Assembly: GCA_964372115.1 (NCBI GenBank)
Contig: CAYJPN010000029.1
Location: 1-64,000, forward strand
Source of the DNA: CG2-30-36-16 sp964372115
Lineage (GTDB): Bacteria > Bacteroidota > Ignavibacteria > Ignavibacteriales > Ignavibacteriaceae
DNA: 64,000 bases
Direction of reading: 5' to 3'
In this document: piece after piece, positions 33,097 through 41,297 of the stretch
Layout of the letters: each line of letters opens with the position of its first letter
Numbering within the stretch: position 1 is the first letter of the stretch
Translations under genes and position numbers: made by a program
Notes under the pieces: generated by a model
Told to the model about the DNA's origin: nothing
What the model saw: only the letters and a program-made list of their open reading frames with translations
Databases searched by the model: none

Positions 33097-33990
33097 AATT
33101 ATTGAAGTAGTTAAACAAAGAACAATGATACTTAACGATACAATTGTTGGTATGGCATAAATATCTGCGATAAGCATTTTTACGCCTACATAAAAGAGAA
33201 CAACCGCCACGCCATACTTTAAGTAAATGAACAAATCAACTACGCCTGACAGCGCAAAATATAGCGCGCGCAAACCAAGTATAGCAAAAATATTTGACGA
33301 AATAATTATAAACGTGTCTTTTGTGATGGCTATAATTGCCGGGATTGAATCAATAGCGAAAACTATATCCGAGGACTCAATCAACATCAATGTTAAAAAC
33401 ATAGATGTTATATAAAATTTACCGTTTTCTTTTATAAAAAAACGTCTGCCTGCGTAAGTGGGATGAAGTTTAAAATACCTGCGAAGAATTTTTACAACAA
33501 AACTATTATCAAGGTCCAGGGTTTGTTCTTTACCAAATGCCATTTTGTAAGCGGCATAAAATAAGATAAAACCGAAAAGATAAATAATGGGGTGAAAGAG
33601 TTTTAATAAACTTACACCGGCAATTATAAACACAATTCTAAAAACAATAGCGCTTATAATTCCCCATTTTAATATGTGCGGTTGGTCTACCTTTTTTACT
33701 CCCATTACCGAAAATATCATCAGGAAAACAAAAAGGTTATCTACAGATAACGATTTTTCTATTAAGTAACCGGTAAGGAACTCAAGCGCGCGGGCATGAC
33801 CGACTTCGAGATAAAAATATATAAAAACATTAAACAGAAGTGCGGTAGCAATCCAGACTCCGCTCCATAACAAGCTTGCTTTTAATGTAATTTGTCCCCG
33901 ACGATGATCGGTAACGTAAAGATCTATAAAAAATAATATCGTTACGATAATCGAAAAAAATATCCAGAATGTGAATTCGTTAAATAGCAT
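33061..33990 (-). CDS. TerC/Alx family integral membrane protein
   Basis: 309 aa. Seen: repeated hydrophobic segments, LIEKSLSVDNLFVFLMIF (the TerC E-x-x-L-S-x-DN motif) and the matching second-half motif LIESSDIVFAIDSIPAI, showing the family's duplicated fold. Members are linked to metal (Mn2+) export and to loading metal into secreted proteins. The gene is convergent with the symporter and overlaps it at the 3' ends. Confidence 0.92.
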   Translation of the reverse strand: MLFNEFTFWIFFSIIVTILFFIDLYVTDHRRGQITLKASLLWSGVWIATALLFNVFIYFYLEVGHARALEFLTGYLIEKSLSVDNLFVFLMIFSVMGVKKVDQPHILKWGIISAIVFRIVFIIAGVSLLKLFHPIIYLFGFILFYAAYKMAFGKEQTLDLDNSFVVKILRRYFKLHPTYAGRRFFIKENGKFYITSMFLTLMLIESSDIVFAIDSIPAIIAITKDTFIIISSNIFAILGLRALYFALSGVVDLFIYLKYGVAVVLFYVGVKMLIADIYAIPTIVSLSIIVLCLTTSIILSLAHKKKIKE

Positions 33991-34078
33991 ATATTTTTAT
34001 AAAAATAATATTGTGTTTCATACATTGCATAAATTAAAAATATTACCCCACAAAGTTACAACAAAAAGCTTTGACGCT

Positions 34079-35308
34079 CTATTTCTTTACTAACTTTATG
34101 AATTTTCGTTTGCCGACTTTCAGTACTTTATCTTTATCAACAGTAACATCTGCGCTTATGTCAGCTATTTTTTCTCCATCGATTGAAACTCCGCCTTGTA
34201 AAACTAATCGCCTTGCTTCACCCTTTGAAGGAGCAAAATTTACAGCGACAATTAAATCCATAATATTAATTCCGGCAGAACCGGTATCAATCGGAAAATT
34301 TTCAATATCATCCGGAACATCTTTTTTGATAAATATTTTGTCGAAATCTTCCTGCGCCTGTACTGCGGCTTCACTGTTGTGATACATTGTTACGATTGTG
34401 CGGGCAAGTTCTCTTTTTAAGTCGCGAGGATTAAAATTTGAATTTGCCAGTTTTGTTTTTACATCTGCAAGCTTTGCCTGGTCGACATCAGTGGCAAGTT
34501 CAAAATAGTTTAAAATCAGAGTATCCGGTATCGAAAGTGTTTTCCCGAACATTTCATTTGGAGTTTCTGAAATACCGATATAATTATTGTATGACTTGCT
34601 CATCTTTTCAACGCCATCGGTTCCAACTATTAACGGCATTGTCAAAATAACCTGCGGCTCAAGCCCGTACTCGCGCTGAATGTCTCTTCCAACGAGCAAA
34701 TTAAATTTCTGGTCGGTTCCGCCAAGTTCGACATCACTTTTTATTGCTACTGAATCCATTGCCTGAGCGAGAGGGTAGAGGAATTCGTGTAGACTAATAG
34801 GCTCACCGGATTTAAACCGTTTTGTAAAATCATCGCGTTCAATCATTCTTGCAACAGTATATTTTGATGCGAGTATTATAACATCCTCAAAACTCATTTT
34901 ACTTAGCCATTCGCTATTGTAAACGATGTTTGTTTTTCCGCGGTCTAAAATTTTTGATGCCTGCTCGAGATACGATTGTCCGTTTATTCGGGTTGCTTCA
35001 AGCGAAAGAGCCGGGCGTGTTACATTACGCCCCGATGGATCGCCGATCATTCCTGTAAAATCGCCGATGATTAATATTGCCTGATGACCGAGCGATTGAA
35101 ACTGTGCAAGTTTTCTTAATACTACAGAGTGACCAATATGGAGGTCGGGTCTGCTCGGATCGCAGCCGAGTTTGATATTTAATTGTTTGCCGGTTTCAAT
35201 TGACTTCTCTAATTTTTTTAATAATTCATCTTCCGGAATTATTTCGAACGCACCTCTTTTTATAAGGTCCATCTGCTCATTTATTGAAGGAAAAGTAATT
35301 TTATTCAT
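34079..35308 (-). CDS. tyrS: Tyrosyl-tRNA synthetase
   Basis: 409 aa. Seen: GCDPSRPDLHIGHSVVLRKL with the class I HIGH motif, GDFTGMIGDPSG, YPLAQAMDSVAIKSDVELGGTDQ, VEKMSKSYNN (KMSKS) and a C-terminal S4 RNA-binding domain (GEARRLVLQGGVSIDGEKI). The pattern is the TyrZ-like subclass. The start ATG 35308 has a preceding A/G-rich site. Confidence 0.96.
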   Translation of the reverse strand: MNKITFPSINEQMDLIKRGAFEIIPEDELLKKLEKSIETGKQLNIKLGCDPSRPDLHIGHSVVLRKLAQFQSLGHQAILIIGDFTGMIGDPSGRNVTRPALSLEATRINGQSYLEQASKILDRGKTNIVYNSEWLSKMSFEDVIILASKYTVARMIERDDFTKRFKSGEPISLHEFLYPLAQAMDSVAIKSDVELGGTDQKFNLLVGRDIQREYGLEPQVILTMPLIVGTDGVEKMSKSYNNYIGISETPNEMFGKTLSIPDTLILNYFELATDVDQAKLADVKTKLANSNFNPRDLKRELARTIVTMYHNSEAAVQAQEDFDKIFIKKDVPDDIENFPIDTGSAGINIMDLIVAVNFAPSKGEARRLVLQGGVSIDGEKIADISADVTVDKDKVLKVGKRKFIKLVKK

Positions 35309-35340
35309 TTAAAAGTTTCTGCTTTTTAGTATTTAATTGT

Positions 35341-35400
35341 TTGTAAAGTATTGCCGCTTAACCGTCAGCCAACGGATTGTTTGTTGTTCTAAAACATCCG
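35341..35400. repeat. Sequence related to the 3' flank of the structured dispersed repeat
   Basis: TTAACCGTCAGCCAACGG followed by GTTGTTCTAAAACA resembles the reverse complement of the DNA after repeat copy 1 (19750-19800), which reads GTTAACCGTCAGTCCGTTGG. It is probably a partial, inverted member of the same family. Confidence 0.4.
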
Positions 35401-35410
35401 ATATGCTTAT

Positions 35411-35480
35411 AAATCATCAATCAAAAATCATCAATCATCAATCAAAAATCATCAATCATCAATCAAAAATCATCAATCAT
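35411..35480. repeat. 21-bp tandem repeat (AATCATCAATC/AAAA units)
   Basis: About three units with a 21-bp period between smpB and tyrS, made of ATCATCAATC and TCAAAAATC blocks. Low-complexity, non-coding. Confidence 0.8.
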
Positions 35481-35497
35481 ACTCTCTACTCGCCGGG

Positions 35498-35953
35498 TTA
35501 TGATTTAAAACTTCTTTCCTGATCCCGCTGCTGGTCGCGTTTGGTTATAGTTTCCCGTTTATCGTAAACCTTTTTCCCTTTAGCCAGCGCTATTTCTACT
35601 TTAACTTTTCCGTTTGTAAAGTAGAGACGAAGCGGTACCAGAGTTAGACCTTTTTCTTTTGTTTTGCCAATTAATTTTCTAATCTCACTTTTATTCAGCA
35701 AAAGTTTCCGATCGCGTGTGGGTTCGTGGTTGTTAATGTTGCCCTGTTCGTAAGGACTAATATTCAACCCGATTAGCCATACTTCACTGGCGCGGAGGGT
35801 TGCGTAACTATCTACAATATTTGCTTTTCCCTGCCGCAAAGCTTTTACCTCGGTTCCCTGCAATGCAATACCCGCTTCATACGTTTGAATTATTGTGTAC
35901 TCGTAACGAGCTTTTCGGTTAACCGTTATATTTTTTTCTTCTGACTCTGCCAT
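35498..35953 (-). CDS. smpB: SsrA (tmRNA)-binding protein SmpB
   Basis: 151 aa. Seen: the N-terminal NRKARYEYTIIQTYEAGIAL then QGTEVKALRQGKANIVDSYA, an OB fold signature of SmpB, the middle INNHEPTRDRKLLLNKSEI, and the basic C-terminal tail KKVYDKRETITKRDQQRDQ that enters the ribosome decoding site. It partners tmRNA to rescue stalled ribosomes. No tmRNA gene is visible nearby. Confidence 0.96.
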   Translation of the reverse strand: MAESEEKNITVNRKARYEYTIIQTYEAGIALQGTEVKALRQGKANIVDSYATLRASEVWLIGLNISPYEQGNINNHEPTRDRKLLLNKSEIRKLIGKTKEKGLTLVPLRLYFTNGKVKVEIALAKGKKVYDKRETITKRDQQRDQERSFKS

Positions 35954-36449
35954 AATTCGTTAAAAAGTGAAAATGAAGTTATTTTTATTGTGATAGAAAA
36001 GCAAGGAAATCTTGCTGCAAAAGTAGTGAAATTATACGAACATTGTTTGATTACACGATCAAAATGATATACTATAAAATTTTACATGCTTGTTTTGTTT
36101 TTTTTTTGATTGAAATGTTAAATTGTTTCAGTGGAAACTCTGTTGCTGCATATCAGCAATCTATTATTAAACAACACGATAATCATCATTGTTTATTATG
36201 ATTTTTAAAAAATCACTATCATTCACCATATCGAGTTACTTCAAATACATTTATTATTTTTGTTTGAAAATACTTTCGCGCAAACATTCATCCGTGAACT
36301 CATACTAAATTACATCGTTGCATTTCGACCGCTTTTTGTATTTAGCCCGGGCATTTGTTTTATTTTCATTTCTCTTTGATTATTTACCTGCTTTAGATAT
36401 TTTTTGATTCGATTTCGAGTATATTTTATTCAGCATCTCAGGTTCAAGT
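35954..36449. other. AT-rich gene-free stretch
   Basis: No gene supported. Small palindromes are present: TTGCTG-CATAT-CAGCAA (36143-36159) and GATTTTTAAAAAATC near 36199. It should hold divergent promoters for smpB and the amylase operon, but no clear elements are visible. Confidence 0.5.
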
Positions 36450-38291
36450 TTGAAAGTTAAACATATCTTTCTCTTTGTTTTATTTATTGCAAATCTGTTT
36501 TTTGTTTCTCTTGCGCAGCCCTTTTCGGTAAATAAAATTGAGCCTCCCAACTGGTGGGCGGGGTTTAAATGGAGTCCGCTGCAATTGATGGTTTACGGCG
36601 AAAATCTAAACGGTATTACCGTAAAGTCTGAAGATAGGAGATTAAAAATAATCGCTGTTCATCAAGCGGAAAATAGCAATTATGCTTTTGTGGATGTTGT
36701 AATACCGGAAACATTACCGGAAGGGAATTATAAGCTTTTTATTATTAAAGATGGAACGCAAATTGAAGTTGATTACCCGATCTTAAAAAGGGAAAATTCT
36801 ACGGATGAACATAATGGCTTTTCGAGCGAAGATGTTATTTATTTAATCACACCCGACCGTTTTGCAAACGGGAACACATCCAACGATTATTTAAATAACG
36901 AAGAAGAAAAATTTAAACCGACCGATCTTGATGGGCGCAAAAGTGGTGATATAACCGGGATCATAAATCATCTCGATTATATAAAAGATTTGGGCGCTTC
37001 TACAATTTGGGTAACTCCTGTTCTTGAAAACAATATGTGGATGAGTTACCATGGTTACGCAGCAACCGATTTATATAACGTTGATGCGCGCTTCGGAAGC
37101 AACGATGAATATAAATTAATGGTTAAAACTGCCCATCAAAAAAACTTAAAAGTTATTTACGATCATGTTTCAAATCATATCGGAGCAAATCACCAGTGGG
37201 TAAAAAATCCACCTTTCGGGAATTGGTTTAACGGAACTGTTGACAATCATATCTCAACAAATCATAATAAAATTGCTATTATGGACAAGTACTGCGACCC
37301 GGTAACGCTTGAAATAAATGAGACTGGATGGTTCGAAAACTACATGCCCGATCTTAATCAGCGGAATGAATATTTAAGTAATTATCTTATTCAAAATACA
37401 ATCTGGTGGGTTGAGTATTCGGGACTCGACGGAATACGTGAAGACACTTACCCTTACGCAAACCACAAACATATGTCCAGGTGGGCGCAAGCGATGCTCG
37501 ATGAATATCCACGGTTAAACATTGTCGGCGAAGTTTGGAAAGGTGAGACTGTATTTTTGTCGGCTTATCAAAAAAACTCTAAAGTGCCGGCAGCTTTTTC
37601 TTCAAACATACCGGCTGTAACCGACTTTGCGATTGCTGACGCAATAAGAGGATGGTTGAGCGGACAAAAAGGTTTGTATGTTATTTACGAAACTCTGGTA
37701 ATGGATTATCTTTATAACAATCCTATGAACCTTGTTACGTTTTTAGATAATCACGATGTTGAACGCGCACTGTTTGTAGCCGACACTAATTATGCAAAAT
37801 ATAAAACAGCAATAACAATGCTTTTAACGACACGTGGCATTCCACAAATTTATTACGGAACAGAGATTGGAATAATCGGTAATAGTTCACATGGAACAAT
37901 TCGTTCTCCTATCCCGGGTGGTTTTCCCGATGATATAAGAAACGCTTTTACAAGTGAAGGAAGAACAGAAACAGAAAATGATATTTTTAATTATCTAAAG
38001 AAAGTTTTGGAAATCAGAAATAGGTATGAATGTCTTCAAACCGGGGAACTCATTCATTTTCCTCCAAGCAGAGGAGTCTATTATTACTTCCGGCAGAAGG
38101 GGAACGAAAAAATATTAGTCGCAGTAAATGAAAACAGCGGCATGGCAAGATTAGATTTAAACTTTGTTCAAACGCAGATAAAAGGATACACATCAATAAA
38201 AAATTTAATTTCGGGCGAAACATTTTCACTCGATGGTAGAGATTCGATAAATATAAATGGTGTTCATGCAGATGTTTTTCTGCTTGAGTAA
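36450..38291 (+). CDS. Secreted GH13 alpha-glucan hydrolase (cyclomaltodextrinase/neopullulanase-like)
   Basis: 613 aa. The start is TTG 36450, required for the signal peptide (KVKHIFLFVLFIANLFFVSL); there is no nearby ATG. Seen: an N-terminal beta domain, then the GH13 barrel with DVIYLITPDRFANG, VIYDHVSNH, GLDGIREDTYPY (nucleophile Asp), IVGEVW (acid Glu) and FLDNHDVER (transition-state Asp), and a C-terminal beta domain. All three catalytic acids are present. It cuts alpha-1,4-glucans in the periplasm; the sugar transporter follows 24 nt downstream. Confidence 0.92.
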   Translation: MKVKHIFLFVLFIANLFFVSLAQPFSVNKIEPPNWWAGFKWSPLQLMVYGENLNGITVKSEDRRLKIIAVHQAENSNYAFVDVVIPETLPEGNYKLFIIKDGTQIEVDYPILKRENSTDEHNGFSSEDVIYLITPDRFANGNTSNDYLNNEEEKFKPTDLDGRKSGDITGIINHLDYIKDLGASTIWVTPVLENNMWMSYHGYAATDLYNVDARFGSNDEYKLMVKTAHQKNLKVIYDHVSNHIGANHQWVKNPPFGNWFNGTVDNHISTNHNKIAIMDKYCDPVTLEINETGWFENYMPDLNQRNEYLSNYLIQNTIWWVEYSGLDGIREDTYPYANHKHMSRWAQAMLDEYPRLNIVGEVWKGETVFLSAYQKNSKVPAAFSSNIPAVTDFAIADAIRGWLSGQKGLYVIYETLVMDYLYNNPMNLVTFLDNHDVERALFVADTNYAKYKTAITMLLTTRGIPQIYYGTEIGIIGNSSHGTIRSPIPGGFPDDIRNAFTSEGRTETENDIFNYLKKVLEIRNRYECLQTGELIHFPPSRGVYYYFRQKGNEKILVAVNENSGMARLDLNFVQTQIKGYTSIKNLISGETFSLDGRDSININGVHADVFLLE

Positions 38292-38315
38292 TTAATAATT
38301 TGATTAGGAGCTCAC

Positions 38316-39806
38316 ATGCTTTCGATCCAGAAAAAACTAACTAATTCATTCTACGCACTACTCAGTTTGCCTGCTACGGCAATGGGTTTTGCGTTATCAA
38401 TACAGATATCGGCGCTTAGCTGGATATTAAGTACAAAATATCATCTTAATATTCACGACGTAGGACTTGTTTGGGCTGCCGGACCAATTGCCGGTATTCT
38501 CGGTCAGGTTATTATTGGAATTATAAGCGATAATGTCTGGTTGTGGAAAGGACGCCGTCGTCCGTTTATTCTAATAGGCGGTGTGCTCGCCGCGCTGATG
38601 CTGCTTGCTTTACCTAACATCGATGTTATTTCCAGTTCAATGGGTTTGGAAGGAATTCTTGGCGTTGCTATTGCTGTTGCTTTAACTCTTGATCTCGCGA
38701 TAAATATAAGTTTTAACCCGACACGTTCAATCATCGCAGATGTTACACCTGAAGGCGTTGAGCGTACAAAAGGTTATGCGTGGATGCAGACAGTATCAGG
38801 TACATTTGGTGTGCTTGCTTATGTAATAGGAGCAGTATGGAATAATTATGTTTTAATATACTTTGGTGTGTTTTTAGTGCTCGCGCTGTCAATCTTCCCC
38901 ACTTTTTTTATTGATGAACCGCGTGAGTTAAAAAAATCTGAAGATGACGATGAAGATGCGACAAAAAAATCGAGTTCTTCTCTTTCCGAAATTCTAAACA
39001 ATATTTCGCCCCTGTGGGGATTTTTAATTTATTCAGTTTATGCTTTAACTGCGAGAATGTTGAAGTTTGAGATGGATAATTATTATGTTGAGATAGTCTG
39101 CTTTTTTATAACAATTGCATTTATTCTAAAAGCGCTGCTTAGAAGCACAGAAGGCATGTCAAAATCAAAGGCAGGTATAATAGGATTTAAAAAAGTTCTC
39201 GCCGCTCATTCATTTACATGGATTGGTATTCAAACGATGTTTGTTTACATGTTTGCTTATGTTCAATACAAAGTTATTCTTCCCGCAGGGCTTGCAAAAG
39301 CTGATATGGAATTTGAACAGGGGAGAGTTGTAACAATCAGTTTTTTGATACTGAATGCGGTTGGCGCCTTGTTACCGGCATTAGTGCTTGAACCAATTAC
39401 AAGAAAGATAGGGCGCGTAAAAACTCATGCAATTTGTATTTCCACAATGGCGCTTGGTTATGCCGGGCTGATATTTTTCGGTTATACGCCAATGGCTATT
39501 TATTTTTTAATGGCTGTTCTTGGTATCGGTTGGGCGGCAACAATAAGTTTGCCTTTTGCAATCATGTCCCAAAAAGTAGATCAGGCAAAGATGGGTTTGT
39601 TCATGGGTTTGTTTAATCTGGCGGTTGTGCTGCCGCAGCTTGTTGCCAGTTTTGGTGTAGGGCAAGCCGTAAGCAAAGCAGCGGATAAAAATTTAATATT
39701 TATAATAAGCGCGGTTACCCTTGCTATTTCGGCAGCATTGTGGTTTATGGTAAAAGATGACGCTCCGGTAGCAGAGGTAAAAACTGTGGCTGCAAACGGA
39801 CATTAG
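38316..39806 (+). CDS. MFS sugar transporter (SLC45/maltose-type)
   Basis: 496 aa, about 12 TMs. Seen: ISALSWILSTKYHLNIHDVG, VWAAGPIAGILGQVIIGIISDN, KGRRRPFILIGG (the loop 2-3 MFS motif), FNPTRSIIADVTPEG, as in sucrose/maltose transporters of the SLC45-like group. AGGAG precedes the ATG. Operon with the GH13 enzyme argues for uptake of maltose or maltodextrin. Confidence 0.87.
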   Translation: MLSIQKKLTNSFYALLSLPATAMGFALSIQISALSWILSTKYHLNIHDVGLVWAAGPIAGILGQVIIGIISDNVWLWKGRRRPFILIGGVLAALMLLALPNIDVISSSMGLEGILGVAIAVALTLDLAINISFNPTRSIIADVTPEGVERTKGYAWMQTVSGTFGVLAYVIGAVWNNYVLIYFGVFLVLALSIFPTFFIDEPRELKKSEDDDEDATKKSSSSLSEILNNISPLWGFLIYSVYALTARMLKFEMDNYYVEIVCFFITIAFILKALLRSTEGMSKSKAGIIGFKKVLAAHSFTWIGIQTMFVYMFAYVQYKVILPAGLAKADMEFEQGRVVTISFLILNAVGALLPALVLEPITRKIGRVKTHAICISTMALGYAGLIFFGYTPMAIYFLMAVLGIGWAATISLPFAIMSQKVDQAKMGLFMGLFNLAVVLPQLVASFGVGQAVSKAADKNLIFIISAVTLAISAALWFMVKDDAPVAEVKTVAANGH

Positions 39807-39833
39807 TATGCAGTAGGTTTTAAATTTTTCTAA

Positions 39834-39899
39834 ATGCATGCCTGTATGTTTGGATGATATAACGGGAAAATAATTCCGACCGAACATGCAGGCATTCAT
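39834..39899. terminator. Long imperfect hairpin between convergent genes
   Basis: The 20-nt arms at 39834-39853 (ATGCATGCCTG...) and 39880-39899 (...CAGGCATTCAT) pair with three mismatches, two of them G-U. It lies between the MFS gene and a convergent gene, so it may be a two-way terminator. Confidence 0.55.
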
Positions 39900-39920
39900 T
39901 AATGCAATTTTATCTTAAAT

Positions 39921-40466
39921 TTATTTTAACATCCCAACTAATTTTATTACTGCGGCATCCTCTTTAACAGATTTTAAAGGCGCTAGATTTAAATATTCTT
40001 TTCTTATCGTGTTTATAAGTCCTGTATTAATTTGTTCTTCAATAATATTTAACGAGGCGATAATTAGAGCAGTTTTTAAGGCATAAGATTTTACACGAAC
40101 AGTATGCGGCGAGTGTCTGCCGGGGTGAATATGAATATAATTTACCGGATCTTCTCCGAAGCGTAAAGTCCATTGCGATCCATCGCTTATCTGAAGCAAT
40201 TTGAAACTTTTCCCCTCAGCCTGCAGCCACTGTAGATAATTTAATAAATTAATTTTTATCAGCTTCTTCAAATGTCCTTTTATTTCTTCGCAAATATCAT
40301 TTGTAGTTAAGTCTCCCGTGTATAAATCCATTTGCGACTCACCGATTTTAAGAATATTCTCTTTTATTTTCTCGATTGGAATAGTATGTAGTTCCTTTAA
40401 AAAATTAAGCTGATGTTTCCAGCAATTAAAAATAAAGGGTGAAGGCACTGTACATTTATTTTGCAT
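39921..40466 (-). CDS. Hypothetical soluble protein
   Basis: 181 aa, family not recognised. No signal peptide or TM. It is helical at both ends with a central beta stretch containing DGSQWTLRFG, YIHIHPGRHSPHTVRVK, where three His (HIHPGRH) stand out as possible metal ligands. ATG at 40466. It neighbours another orphan on the same strand with a ~120-nt gap. Confidence 0.65.
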   Translation of the reverse strand: MQNKCTVPSPFIFNCWKHQLNFLKELHTIPIEKIKENILKIGESQMDLYTGDLTTNDICEEIKGHLKKLIKINLLNYLQWLQAEGKSFKLLQISDGSQWTLRFGEDPVNYIHIHPGRHSPHTVRVKSYALKTALIIASLNIIEEQINTGLINTIRKEYLNLAPLKSVKEDAAVIKLVGMLK

Positions 40467-40588
40467 AACAAATCATTTCCATTTATTCTTTCACACTCAT
40501 TAAGCTGCTGATGGAGACATGATTCTGCGGCGCTTAAGCAGTATTCTTAAATAGTTAATATCTAATAATCAATTGATAACGGCAATGT

Positions 40589-41083
40589 TTAACGGGAAGC
40601 TGCAGCTAGTATCGGTATTAGCACAGCCACAGCAACAACAATTGTATTCTGCAAATAAAAATTTGAAACATACAAGCCGGTTAAAATCAACTGTTCATTC
40701 ATTTGTTCAAAAGTAATTTCACCTTTTGAGGCTGACCCTTTATAATCAATTAATAAATCTTCACCGCTCAAACTCCATTTGGTATTCCAATGGTTGTTAT
40801 ACTGCCAAAGGAAATTTGACCCTGAAAATAATTCAACTTCGGCTTTCGTCCCCCAGGTGTTATAAATAATTCTGCCGGTTGTAGTTTCTGAACTTTTATC
40901 GATAATTTCAGTGGTTTGTTTAAAAAATCCACTCGACTTAAATTCAAATTTTTTACCGTTTAATTCTCCAACTGCCTTTTTTTTCCAGGTTCCGTCGGTA
41001 AAAGTACCAAGTAAAGCGCTGCCAGAGAATATTTCATAGGTTTGTTTAAAGAAACCGCATTTCCAGGTGAGTTTTGTTGTCAT
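40589..41083 (-). CDS. Hypothetical beta-rich protein with internal repeat and C-terminal hydrophobic segment
   Basis: I start at ATG 41083 (164 aa), with GGAAAAG upstream; the in-frame TTG at 41095 is less likely. Seen: two related blocks, WKCGFFKQTYEIFSGSALLG and FKSSGFFKQTTEIIDKSSET, both containing GFFKQT-x-EI, then a third SGSNFLWQY. The pattern suggests beta-hairpin repeats like those of LURP/scramblase-type folds, but that is a guess. The C-terminal ~20 residues (TIVVAVAVLIPILAAA) could anchor it to the membrane. Confidence 0.65.
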   Translation of the reverse strand: MTTKLTWKCGFFKQTYEIFSGSALLGTFTDGTWKKKAVGELNGKKFEFKSSGFFKQTTEIIDKSSETTTGRIIYNTWGTKAEVELFSGSNFLWQYNNHWNTKWSLSGEDLLIDYKGSASKGEITFEQMNEQLILTGLYVSNFYLQNTIVVAVAVLIPILAAASR

Positions 41084-41297
41084 TGACTTTTCCAATCTAA
41101 TGGTTATATCTGTACGCTAAAATATAAATATTTTCAACAAAAAATATTATTTATTTTTCCAGTTATCATCTTAAAACTTATTCTCATCAAGTCTTTCATG
41201 GAAGATTTTATTCATTCTGCATATATTGCAAGCAAAATTAAAATTTATATCGATTTCTTAGTTTGTTTCTACAATATAACTCGAATAAAAGGTGCAA

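Noticed and set aside
35411..35480. Small CRISPR-like array between smpB and tyrS
   Set aside because: A simple 21-bp tandem repeat of low-complexity blocks without spacers.
35954..36449. tmRNA gene next to smpB
   Set aside because: No tRNA-like ends or tag-peptide frame could be found in this AT-rich stretch.
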